Both the position numbers and the translations under genes were made by a program. Shown piece by piece: positions 26,853 to 35,392 of a stretch of DNA of 64,000 bases. Each line of letters begins with the position of its first letter. The stretch's first letter is position 1. The stretch comes from Rhodococcus jostii RHA1. Its GTDB lineage: Bacteria > Actinomycetota > Actinomycetes > Mycobacteriales > Mycobacteriaceae. The stretch is from assembly GCF_000014565.1 (NCBI RefSeq), contig NC_008269.1, positions 1,054,001 through 1,118,000 on the forward strand. The letters are read 5' to 3'. The notes beneath the pieces are model-generated. The model saw only the letters and a list, made by a program, of their open reading frames with translations. It had not been told where the DNA came from and searched no databases.

Positions 26853-28016
26853 CTAGCGTAGGCCGATCTCAAATCGGTCGATGGCGTCCCAATCCTCAAA
26901 ACCGCCGTAAGCAAGGCTCTGCGGAATGATCCATTTGGCGACCAATTCTTCGCTTCCAGCCATATCGGCAAGCATTTCTAGTCCGAAATAGGAGCCAGAA
27001 CGGAAATGCCGACTCGCAAATGAGTCTTCATCGACATTAAATGAGTACTCATGACCGGACTTCGGGTCGCCGACTGCCATCCTCGTCGTCGCTCTAACTC
27101 CGTATATAGCCGCCATTTTATCTTCGCTGTTGACCGCTTCGAAGCAGGCCCTGCCGTACTCGTCGCTACGCGGCGTATCCGGGTTTTGCATTCTATACAT
27201 TGCCGAAATAATTTCGCTGCGCGCGAGTCGCCAATACCAACGATATGATGTTTCTGGCCAGATCCATATTTCCTTTCTCGATCCACGCTCTGCGATGAGC
27301 GTCGCGAGATTTTTTAGGATTCTTGCTTCGGCAGAAAGAATTGATTTACAGAATCCTCGATATCCCACAGCGAATTCTGGGGTATAATGGGGATCTGACC
27401 TGATGCTGTCCAATCGGCTAATCATCCGGTGCCGCAGGCTCCGATATCCTTCTTCCTCCTGCATGCGAAACTGAGTTGGCTTGACCTCGTATCCGCTACC
27501 GTAGCGGCATGTCAGCTGACCGATGCGCTCACCGAGTTGTGCGGCATCGAGCTCCACTCCGTCTTCAACGAAAAGCGGAACGAGCTCCCGGCCCGGCTCG
27601 ATTCCCGCTGGATGGTTGCCGATGCGCCGCCGCAGCTGCTCGCAAAGTGTCTCGAGTGGCTGGACGTAACTGCCGTCTGAGAAATCGGCGTATAAGCGAT
27701 CGGAAAGCGCATCGGGGATATTCGAATTATCAATTCGAATTGGAAGAAGCATTTCTCTCTGTATTTTCTCCTCTACCTCAAGGGCGTGGTTGATCTCCCT
27801 CTCAACCCAATCTGACTGAAGTATTTCACGGGAGAGAACGACAAGGACAAATGAAGACGAACTCACGCCATCCTTTATTCGATTTGAGAGCCGAGACCCA
27901 ACCTCTAGATTCCACTCGTCGTACCAAATTTCGAAGTCTCGCTGCACGAGGTCCATGGCAAGACGCCGCACAAAGACCTTGTCGCGTGATGAGTGTGAGA
28001 TGAAAATCGATCCCAT
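26853..28016 (-). CDS. TIR-domain protein with unknown C-terminal domain
   Basis: A 387-residue protein. Residues 1-140 are a canonical TIR: SIFISHSSRDKVFVRRL, FEIWYDEWNLEVGSRL, then LQSDWVEREINHALEV with the catalytic-position Glu. The C-terminal 240 residues (WIWPETSYRWYWRLAR, later FRSGSYFGLEMLADMAG) match nothing I know and are likely the trigger-sensing part. Base composition is visibly less GC-rich than the neighbours, suggesting separate acquisition. It lies 74 bases downstream of the hydrolase gene on the same strand and may share its transcript. Confidence 0.86.
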   Translation of the reverse strand: MGSIFISHSSRDKVFVRRLAMDLVQRDFEIWYDEWNLEVGSRLSNRIKDGVSSSSFVLVVLSREILQSDWVEREINHALEVEEKIQREMLLPIRIDNSNIPDALSDRLYADFSDGSYVQPLETLCEQLRRRIGNHPAGIEPGRELVPLFVEDGVELDAAQLGERIGQLTCRYGSGYEVKPTQFRMQEEEGYRSLRHRMISRLDSIRSDPHYTPEFAVGYRGFCKSILSAEARILKNLATLIAERGSRKEIWIWPETSYRWYWRLARSEIISAMYRMQNPDTPRSDEYGRACFEAVNSEDKMAAIYGVRATTRMAVGDPKSGHEYSFNVDEDSFASRHFRSGSYFGLEMLADMAGSEELVAKWIIPQSLAYGGFEDWDAIDRFEIGLR

Positions 28017-28090
28017 ATTGGAAGCCGCCTTTCGGAGTCAACGCTGTCCGACTTGGCTTAGCCGCTCCGGAGGTAATCGTGGGTCCTGCC

Positions 28091-29455
28091 TCAGGGGTGG
28101 GTGGTTGCGGCGGCGATGGCGAGCTGGGCGAGGGCCGGTTTGCGGATGTCGGAGTGGGCGCCGGCGAACGGTTGGTCCTGCACGTTGTTGATGACCTCGA
28201 TGGCGTCGACCCGGTAGAAGGTGCCGGGTGCGAACTGGTAGTCCACGCCACCGTTCTCGGGCATGGTGCGGTCGGCGGCGGGGCTGACGGCTTGGTAGCC
28301 GTCGGCGCCGATGCCGCCCCAGCGCCCGGCGATCCCGGCCTGTGTGTCTTGTCGGGACAGGAAGGACGCCTTCGGGTACCACCGGCCCACTGCCCAGTCG
28401 TGGACACTGAAGGTCGCGACGAGGGGGCCGTGGACCCGGTCGGCGTAGTTGTGTAGGGCGCCGGGGCTGCCGAAGGGGTTGTCCTGCGCATGGGCGAATG
28501 ACCAGTGGGAGAACGCGGCCTGGATCAGCAGTAGCGATGCGACCGGGCTGTCCGCCGGGGTGGTGATGCCGGCGAGGGCGAACGAGACCAGGCGGGCGCC
28601 GAAGCTATGGCCGATGAGGTGGACCCGGACGCCGGGCGAGTCGCGGTGAAGCGCGACCAGCAGCGGTCCGAGCCCGGTCCGGCCGATGTCGCCGGCCCGT
28701 GCCTTCATGATCGTGTAGGAGAACACCCGGACGACGTCCTTGGCGCCGTTGATTGCCTTGCTGAACCAGTCGCCGATGCCCTGGACGGAGGAGCCGGGTG
28801 GTGCGCTGCCGAATGCATCGGCCGCCGCCTGGTAGTCGCGCACTGGGTCGTCGGTCAGCAGGACCGCGGTCTCGCCCTGGTCTTCGTACTCGCCGTCGGG
28901 TGCGGGTGGTATGAGCGATTGCAGGAGTTGGTTGAGCTGCTGCAGCCGCTGCTCCTTCACCGTATCGGGTTCGCCAGAGCCGACCGCGGCTACGCCCTCG
29001 TCGATGAGCCGACCGATCTTCGTCACCGACTGCCGCTGTTGTGGGTCTTCGAATCCCGGTAGCAGCGATGCGGCGATCTCGGCCCCGGACAGCACCGCCG
29101 TCCCGGCGCTTTCCTCTTCCAGCGCGCTATCCCCGCTCTGGGGCGATCCTTCCGGACGCGGAGGTGTCGCCGGTGTGTCCGGGAACCAGAGGGAGGGCCA
29201 GAAGATGCCCGCGAATCCGACACGGTTGATGTCGGGTACACCGCTCGCTGCGTCGCGGATCGACGGAAACATCGTGGCGTACAGTCCCTTGGCGCTTGAT
29301 TCAGAGGTGCCCCATCCATGGCTGAAGATGAACAGGTCGGTGATGTCCTCGGCGTCGACCTCGCGGAGGAATTCGTCGGTGGCGGGTGCGGTCAGCAAGC
29401 CCTTCTCGTTGAACTCGAGGTCCCACACCGGTTCCCGGCTTGGCAGGCGCTCCAT
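28091..29455 (-). CDS. Alpha/beta-hydrolase-fold protein
   Basis: A 454-residue protein. An oxyanion-type SHGWG lies near residue 45 (DLFIFSHGWGTSE), and the nucleophile elbow GHSFGARLV lies near residue 275, as in serine hydrolases. The region between contains Pro/Gly-rich and acidic insertions. No signal peptide is seen, so it should be cytoplasmic. Substrate unknown. AGGGAG precedes the ATG. It starts 19 bases after the end of the subtilase gene, so the two are an operon. Confidence 0.7.
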   Translation of the reverse strand: MERLPSREPVWDLEFNEKGLLTAPATDEFLREVDAEDITDLFIFSHGWGTSESSAKGLYATMFPSIRDAASGVPDINRVGFAGIFWPSLWFPDTPATPPRPEGSPQSGDSALEEESAGTAVLSGAEIAASLLPGFEDPQQRQSVTKIGRLIDEGVAAVGSGEPDTVKEQRLQQLNQLLQSLIPPAPDGEYEDQGETAVLLTDDPVRDYQAAADAFGSAPPGSSVQGIGDWFSKAINGAKDVVRVFSYTIMKARAGDIGRTGLGPLLVALHRDSPGVRVHLIGHSFGARLVSFALAGITTPADSPVASLLLIQAAFSHWSFAHAQDNPFGSPGALHNYADRVHGPLVATFSVHDWAVGRWYPKASFLSRQDTQAGIAGRWGGIGADGYQAVSPAADRTMPENGGVDYQFAPGTFYRVDAIEVINNVQDQPFAGAHSDIRKPALAQLAIAAATTHP

Positions 29456-29474
29456 GATTGTCGGCTCCCTTCGG

Positions 29475-31112
29475 TTAGACGTTCGACAGCATCCGCATCA
29501 GGTCGACCAGACCGGCGCCCTGGGCGTACCGTTCCCGGCCGAGGTCGGTCGCGCTCTCGGTGAGTAGGCGCTTGACCTGTCGTGGGCGGCCGATGAACTC
29601 CGGGCGGACGGAAAGAAACGCCGCGATGACGCCCGAGACGTGCGGGGCTGCCATGGATGTGCCCGACTGTTCGGCGTACGTCAACAACGGGTGACGCTGC
29701 TGCGTTCCGTTCGGCTCCTCGCCGTTTCCATCCGATTGGCCCAGTCCGGCCGCGGCGCGGACCGCACCGGAGGCGGCCGAGGCGATCCACTCGCCCGGCG
29801 CCACGACGTCGGGCTTCATCCGCCCGTCGAGGGTCGGTCCCTTGCTCGAGGTCCAGGTGACGCCGAAGGCGTGCGGTGCCTCGCGATGTGTCGACCCGAC
29901 GGCGATGCAGTCCTCGGCATGCGCCGGCTCGGTGATCGACCCCATCGCAGCGGAAGTGTTGACCGAATCGCCGCCGGTGGTGCGCGCCCCGAAGTTTCCG
30001 GCCGAGACGACCACCACCACACCGGTGGCAGTGAGCTGGTTGATGGCCTGGCAGAGTGGGGACTGGCCCGCGGCGTACTGCTCGGGGTGCCATTCGCAGC
30101 CCAAACTCATGTTGACCCCGTGCACCCGCAGGACCGCGGGGTCCACGTTCACCTCGGTGCGGAGGTAGGTCAACGCTCGGATGACGGCGCTGCATGAGGT
30201 GACCCAGGTGCCCTGACGGGTGCGTCGCATGACCTTGAGGCTCACCAGTTCGCACTCCGGTGCCATCCCCGACAACGTGCCGACCCGAGATCGCAGGACA
30301 CATCCGCCGTCGCTCGGATCCTTCGACAGCGCGACCCGTGGTGTGCTGCCCGCCGGGCTGCAGCCCGAGATGATGCCCGCGACGTGGGTGCCGTGTCCGC
30401 TGTCATCGACCAGGGCCGGATTCGGCGTCACCGTCCCCGCGGATCCACCCTGATTTCCGGGTGCGACTGAGCCAGAGAGCTCGGGGTGGACGAGGTAGCT
30501 GAAGTCCCGGTGCAGGTTGCTCGTCAGCCCGTACGGCGATTCCTCGCCGCGGAACTCCGAGGCAAGCTCGAGCCCGGAGAAATGGGGGTGGCCGCCGTCG
30601 ATCCCGCTGTCGATGACCGCCCAGACGATCCGCCGGCCGCGGGCGTCGTAGGCGCGCCAGGCTGCGTCTGCTTTCACGGTCGGTGCGGAGCGGTCGATCT
30701 GCGGGTCCAGTGTGTAGTCCGGCCATGCCCGGAAGATGACCGGTGGCCGATCGTTCTGGCTGGCAAGCTCCTGATCGCGGTTCACCATCTCGTGCAGGTC
30801 CGGGCGAGATAGCACGCATTGATAGAGCTTCAACGAAATGAACATGAGGCCTTGAGGGAGAGGTGGATCGAGGAGGATCGGCGCCGGGTCCGCCCAACGA
30901 ATGCCGGCTCGGTGTGCGAACTCGCGCCAGAGCACTTCGAGGGCGCGGCGTGCGGCGCGCAGACCGCCGGGGTAGGTCACGTTGATCTCGATCAGAATGG
31001 GGACCTTCTCGCTTTCTTGGGCAGCGCGGGTTTCCGCCGAATGCTGCCCCTCTGGCGGCAGTTTGAGGTCGCCTACGATGGGGGACCGAAAGCGTCCTTC
31101 GAGTTCGTCCAT
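29475..31112 (-). CDS. Subtilisin-family (S8) serine peptidase, cytoplasmic type
   Basis: A 545-residue protein with all S8 motifs in order: Asp in AVIDSGIDGGHPHF (about residue 169), His in SGHGTHVAGI (about 240), the oxyanion Asn in VVVSAGNFGA (about 375) and Ser in SGTSMAAPHVSG (about 490). There is no signal peptide and no recognisable propeptide; the first 130 residues are a separate domain of unknown fold. GAGGGG precedes the ATG. Cytoplasmic subtilases in such islands may be activated proteolytic effectors; here the partner is the co-transcribed hydrolase, and possibly the TIR gene. Confidence 0.88.
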   Translation of the reverse strand: MDELEGRFRSPIVGDLKLPPEGQHSAETRAAQESEKVPILIEINVTYPGGLRAARRALEVLWREFAHRAGIRWADPAPILLDPPLPQGLMFISLKLYQCVLSRPDLHEMVNRDQELASQNDRPPVIFRAWPDYTLDPQIDRSAPTVKADAAWRAYDARGRRIVWAVIDSGIDGGHPHFSGLELASEFRGEESPYGLTSNLHRDFSYLVHPELSGSVAPGNQGGSAGTVTPNPALVDDSGHGTHVAGIISGCSPAGSTPRVALSKDPSDGGCVLRSRVGTLSGMAPECELVSLKVMRRTRQGTWVTSCSAVIRALTYLRTEVNVDPAVLRVHGVNMSLGCEWHPEQYAAGQSPLCQAINQLTATGVVVVVSAGNFGARTTGGDSVNTSAAMGSITEPAHAEDCIAVGSTHREAPHAFGVTWTSSKGPTLDGRMKPDVVAPGEWIASAASGAVRAAAGLGQSDGNGEEPNGTQQRHPLLTYAEQSGTSMAAPHVSGVIAAFLSVRPEFIGRPRQVKRLLTESATDLGRERYAQGAGLVDLMRMLSNV

Positions 31113-31519
31113 TGGTCTTGCCCCTCATCGCACACCCGACGACGCGAACACAACTTCGTGCCGGCTCCCGCGCCTGCACACCGAAAGACCGGTCTGTTTT
31201 ATTGTCCTCCCACAGTCGCCCCATGTCACCCGCGGTTCCGGATCGACGGTCCGTGAGAACATCGACGGTCGATGGCGGCTCATGTCGAGGAACCGTGCTG
31301 CACCGATGCCGACGCCGTTGCGCGAAGACATCGATGTCGAGCACTTTGACAGGTGGTCGACGGGTCTGGCGATGCTCGGCTAAAGATCACTTCCTGCACG
31401 CTCCATCCAAGTGCTGCCGCGGAATGGACAACACCATGCTCTTTCACAACGGAAAGCGGACCTCTTCATCGTTGACCTCGCTGCGAATTAACGTCAAGAC
31501 TGGTCCGTACTGTTCGCGT
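31113..31519. other. Intergenic stretch upstream of the subtilase operon
   Basis: No gene seen. It should hold the promoter of the subtilase-hydrolase-(TIR) run and marks the edge of the recombinase debris that follows. Confidence 0.4.
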
Positions 31520-32700
31520 CGAACCTGGTGGAGGTGGTCGCGGCGTTGGACGTAGTCGCCGACGGTCATGCGGTCCACGGCCGCCACCCGGGCGGCGCTG
31601 GTCTGGCGGGTCCATTGCCCGGGTGCGGTGATCTCGGGATGTTCGGCGGCAAGCCACCGCGCGGACTTGGCCATGATGGTGCGGATGGCCCTGCGGACCC
31701 CCAGGGGTGAGCGGCATTCGACCGGCTGCGCGTGCACCCAGCCACCAACGATCACCAAAGCAAGATGCTCCACGCGCTCCAACGTGCCGTCGCCGTACGC
31801 GGACACTGCGACCCGCCGGCGCGCACCGGAGACAACCCCTACGCTGTCATCGAAGGCACCACCGATTGCTGGGCCAACTGGGTCGCCCGTTGGCACGACA
31901 CCTCGACCGCGGTATTCAGGTCCTCGAGCCTGGGGCTGCGGTTGATCAGCAGGGCCTGGCTGAGCCCCCCGCGCAGTCGATGTTTGCCGATCAAGACGCC
32001 GCGGTAGCCCCACTGGCCGAGGACCGCGCTGGCCTGGAGCATTGACTCCCCGATCGCCTCGGCGCCGAGGACGAGGCGGGCCAGGTGCAGCCGGTCGAAT
32101 GTGCCCAATAGTTGGAAGGCCTCGAAGCTGCCGAGCAGATAGGCCAGCGCGAGGATTAAGGACGCACCGTGGTCTCGGTAGGCAGTTCCCTGGCTGCGAG
32201 GAAGGCCTCGGTGCTCGAACCGCACAGCTGCGCCCAGTCCTCGTTCGTCCACGCCCAGAAGGACCGGCCGGTGTCCGCGCAATTCTGCAAGATGCTCGCG
32301 GCCGCGTGCGCCCCGGCCCGCCGGAACCGGGCGTCATCGCCATGATGCAACCCGGCCCGCGCGGTGTCGAGCGGCTCGACGAGCCGCACCAGCGCCGTCC
32401 AATGGGTCGCGGTCCGGCGTGGGATTCCCCGCGCTCTATTGCGGCGCAACGCCTTCGGCCTCAAATCTCTCAGTGCGCGGCGCTCCGCGTCGGTCAGCTC
32501 CTCGCGCCGATCGTAGTGTTCGAGGACATCGGAAACGTCCACGCCGGCCATGTGGCATCCGCCTTGCCGACGGCACGAACCGCGGCGGTCACGTCGGGCC
32601 GTCCCGTCGGCTGCGGTGAGCTTGCTGATGCGCTGCGCATGCAGGTGCGTCATCGAACGAGTCAACTTCTCCGCAAGATCCCGGCCCGGTGGGCGAGGTA
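31520..32700 (-). pseudogene. Decayed site-specific integrase, second of a pair
   Basis: Pieces of one protein lie in several frames on the minus strand. Near 32160-32690 they read VLEHYDRREELTDAERRAL and SFWAWTNEDWAQLCGSS. Near 31850-32155 they read LILALAYLLGSFEAFQLLGT and GQWGYRGVLIGKHRL. Near 31530-31690 they read RTIMAKSARWLAAEHPEI and RVAAVDRMTVGDYVQR. This order matches a large actinobacterial integrase that accompanies a tyrosine recombinase on mobile islands. Several frameshifts and loss of the catalytic C-terminus make it non-functional. Confidence 0.6.
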
Positions 32701-33443
32701 GCCCGACAGCAGCACCCCGTCGCCGCCGAGTACGCCACCACCCGCCCTCGACGGGTCTTGGTCGTCTCCGCCCGCACCCGCAGCATGCGGTGCGCGGGAT
32801 CGAGATCGTCGGTGCGTAGCGAGCACAGCTCTTCACGGCGCAGCGCCAACTCGTAGGCAAGCGCCAGCATCAGCGGGTTACGGATCGGCTCGAGACGGAA
32901 CACGTCAAGCAGCTGCAACCACTCGGCCTCGCAGGGGATCCAAGACAAGTTGATCATCCGCGGGACGAGCGGCCGGGACTGCCCACCGAAATGCCGGCCC
33001 GCCGTGTAACGGATGCCCTCCTCGACCAGGAAGTCGTAGAACAACTGCACCGGAACCAGCCGCGGCAGCAGTGTCGCGTTCGCCAGACCCGAACCCGAGT
33101 CCAACGCGACAACGTTGGTACCGCGCCGACTCGGGCGAGTCCGCAACTCCCTTACAAACAAGGCGATTTGGGCCCGGGTGGCGGCAACAGGATCGACGCC
33201 CTCGCGCTCGCAGGCCAGCAGATACTCGGCCAGGCCGCGCGCATACGCGTCGATTGTGCGAGGCGCACGCCCCAGATCGGTCCAGATCCGTAACCACTCG
33301 GCCGCTCGTGCCGGCACAGGACCGGCCACTTCTCCTCCAAGATCATCGACACAGTCAACAGGGCCCCTCAGCTCGTGGTGACACCGCGGGACGAACAACC
33401 GACCCCCGGCGTGATTCCACGCAACTAATACGGTGATCGACAT
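32650..33443 (-). pseudogene. Truncated tyrosine recombinase
   Basis: The frame encodes an N-terminal SAM-like core-binding domain (RAPRTIDAYARGLAEYL) and the start of the catalytic domain, including the first Arg motif (ALAYELALRREELCSLR). After GRVVAYSAAT the frame is broken and the remaining catalytic residues (His-x-x-Arg, Tyr) are missing. Together with the following integrase remnant it marks an old integration module. Confidence 0.65.
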
Positions 33444-33875
33444 CTGCTCACGCAGGGTGGTGGGCTGGTCCATCGCCGACCACATGAGCACCGAGTTCGT
33501 CACCGACGCGATCGAGATGGCGGTGCGTACACGCGGTGGTGACATACGTGGCGCTATCTTTCAAGCGATCGCGGGACTCAATACACCGCAGCCTCTTTCG
33601 TTGATGTTTGCCGTCGTCATGAGATCCGTCCGAATCGAGGACGGGTGGGCTCGAGTTACGACAACGCCCTCGCCGAGTCGTTCTTCCAAGGACTCAAAAG
33701 GGACTGGCTTCATGGGCGCGGCTGGTCATCGAAAAACCGCGGCGCGGACGGAGCTGTTCGAGTAGCTCTCGTACTACAATCGACGTCGCCGTCACTCCGC
33801 CCTCGACTACCTCGCCCCAGTCGAGTTCGAACAACGACTGATCGCGTCGTCTACGCTGTCAGTCGCCGCATGAAG
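33433..33875 (+). mobile_element. IS3-family transposase (OrfB) fragment
   Basis: DDE-domain pieces in more than one frame: VIDICSRRVVGWSIADHMS-type start, AIEMAVRTRGGDIRGAIF, then after an internal deletion or shift SSYDNALAESFFQGLKRDW, then a shifted copy of the usual YYNRRRRHS region. The N-terminus and terminal repeats are missing, so this is a dead IS fragment. Confidence 0.75.
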
Positions 33876-34309
33876 TCGGGTGTCCACTCCCGAGGGGCAA
33901 CCTCACTTCCGGTGATCGTCGGTCATACCACTGGCGGCCGGTGCGCCTGAGGAAGTACTCACGCACGGATCTTCTCACGTGGCCACACGGGCGTCGGCAC
34001 TGAGATGGCGCGCAGGAGCACCTTCCCGTGGTCACTTCCACGATATCGTCACATCCGGTCTGGCTGCTCGGAGCTCTTGTCGGGTCGGGGATGTCGCGCA
34101 AGCTGCTGGTTGCTGGCTTCGCTCTGCCGACTGAGAGGGCGAGCTGCAACGACTGAGTAATATGGCGTAAGGCGTCTCGATACCGGCGGAAATCGATGGG
34201 AGTGGCGAGAACGGCTGGCTTTCATCGGGGACCGCCCGGCGTCCCGGTTGCGGATATCCGCTGTTCATAGTGCTCACGGTGAGGCGGATGACCACGGTAC
34301 TGGGAAAAT
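33876..34309. other. No gene seen (about 430 bases)
   Basis: No reading frame with a credible protein; lies between the IS3 fragment and the TIR-like gene. Confidence 0.4.
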
Positions 34310-34813
34310 TCAGCCGCGATAGTAAGTGTTCCGAACAGGTGACTGCCATCTCTGAATTATCCCCTCAGCGGACGCGATATCCTCGGCATCGATTGTTGGC
34401 ATCGGATATACGAAGACCTCAGTAGCTCCTGGATCGAAAACCCCTCCTGATATTCCGTTCTCCTTGAATATGAGTAGCGGAAGATCGAGCGCATACGCTA
34501 TTCCCGCCTCAAGGTTGTTCCACGGAGTCGGGTGAACGCAGTCAGGTTCGATGACCCTCGGGCTATCTGTGTGTGGGCCCACGATGGTCCGGCCAGTCGA
34601 TCGCGAGTGTTCGAACCCGAGGATGACCGCACCTGCGCAGTGTCTGGCAATGCTCAGCACTTCGCGCAGTGGCGTGCCGACGGGGTAGTCGGATCTACCT
34701 AGAGTGCGCGGTTCGAGACCGCAGGCTTCCAACCTTGCAGTGACTATATCCCGTATCTGACTTTGATTGATGCTCAATCTAGATGGGCAAGAGACAAATA
34801 CAGGTATGCGCAC
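34310..34813 (-). CDS. TIR-like predicted nucleotide-binding protein
   Basis: A 167-residue protein with a flavodoxin/TIR-like layout: IPVFVSCPSRLSINQSQI at the N-terminus, RTLGRSDYPVGTPLREVL, AGAVILGFEHSRST, then PTPWNNLEAGIAYALDLPLL and a final VFVYPMP. The conserved Asn-x-x-x-Glu-x-G block recalls nucleoside 2-deoxyribosyltransferases and CBASS/Pycsar TIR-like (Cap12-type) nucleotide-binding domains. Family function is unknown to me; an NAD- or nucleotide-cleaving role is possible but not shown. Confidence 0.65.
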   Translation of the reverse strand: MRIPVFVSCPSRLSINQSQIRDIVTARLEACGLEPRTLGRSDYPVGTPLREVLSIARHCAGAVILGFEHSRSTGRTIVGPHTDSPRVIEPDCVHPTPWNNLEAGIAYALDLPLLIFKENGISGGVFDPGATEVFVYPMPTIDAEDIASAEGIIQRWQSPVRNTYYRG

Positions 34814-34860
34814 AGGGAAAGGCTACAGCGTGACCGGATATTGGGATATCCGAGGTTCCT

Positions 34861-34903
34861 ATCGCCTGGGTGCCGTGACCGCAGGCCACGGCACCCAGGC
34901 GAT
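34861..34903. terminator. Perfect 17-bp stem hairpin
   Basis: ATCGCCTGGGTGCCGTG and its exact complement flank a 9-base loop. No U-tract follows, as is common for actinobacterial terminators. It could stop transcription from either side between the TIR-like gene and the TIR-PCD region, or be a mobile-element end. Confidence 0.6.
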
Positions 34904-35251
34904 CGCCACAGTCAAGTTCAGCGGTAGGCGGTTCGTCGATGTCTCGTCTCAAGTAGGCAGGCGATCGAGTACGGCTGTACCCCGAGAGCTTGGTCCCGGG
35001 GTACAGTGCCGTAGCGACCGCGGAAGCGCGCTCAGCGACTACCGGGGTGTCGCTTGCCGGGTGAAGGGACCACCTCGTTGCGACGAGTATGGGACCAATC
35101 GACTATGCCGGTAATTTTACGGGTGATGAAATGTCGCCAAGGCTTCGCGCGGCTGGCCCGGAGTTGTCTATGGCTAAAGGGCATCCTGGCGCGCTGCAGG
35201 CGTCGGTCGAACTGGTCCATCTCGACGGAACAGCCTTTCACCTGAGTTCTA

Positions 35252-35392
35252 GCCCACGTCCAAGCCTTGATCGACGCATGGAACGACGATCCAAAACCCT
35301 TTGCGTGGACCAAAACCGCCGACGAAATCCCGGACAACCTCGCCAACTACTGCACGCAAATTAATCAACTGAACAACGATTTGAGATACTAG
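35252..35392 (+). mobile_element. IS630-family transposase C-terminal fragment
   Basis: The frame reads ALIDAWNDDPKPFAWTKTAD, then EIPDNLANYC, the typical C-terminus of IS630-type transposases. An in-frame stop lies just before and nothing upstream continues the protein. It abuts the 3' end of the TIR-PCD gene. Confidence 0.65.

Noticed and set aside
30403..31344. 313-codon minus-strand frame over the subtilase start
   Set aside because: Arg/Pro-rich shadow of the S8 peptidase gene, which carries all catalytic motifs in another frame.
31732..32007. Plus-strand frame reading AVRGHCDPPARTGDNPYAVI
   Set aside because: Looked protein-like at first, but minus-strand integrase pieces flank and overlap it and it has no family match or start signal.
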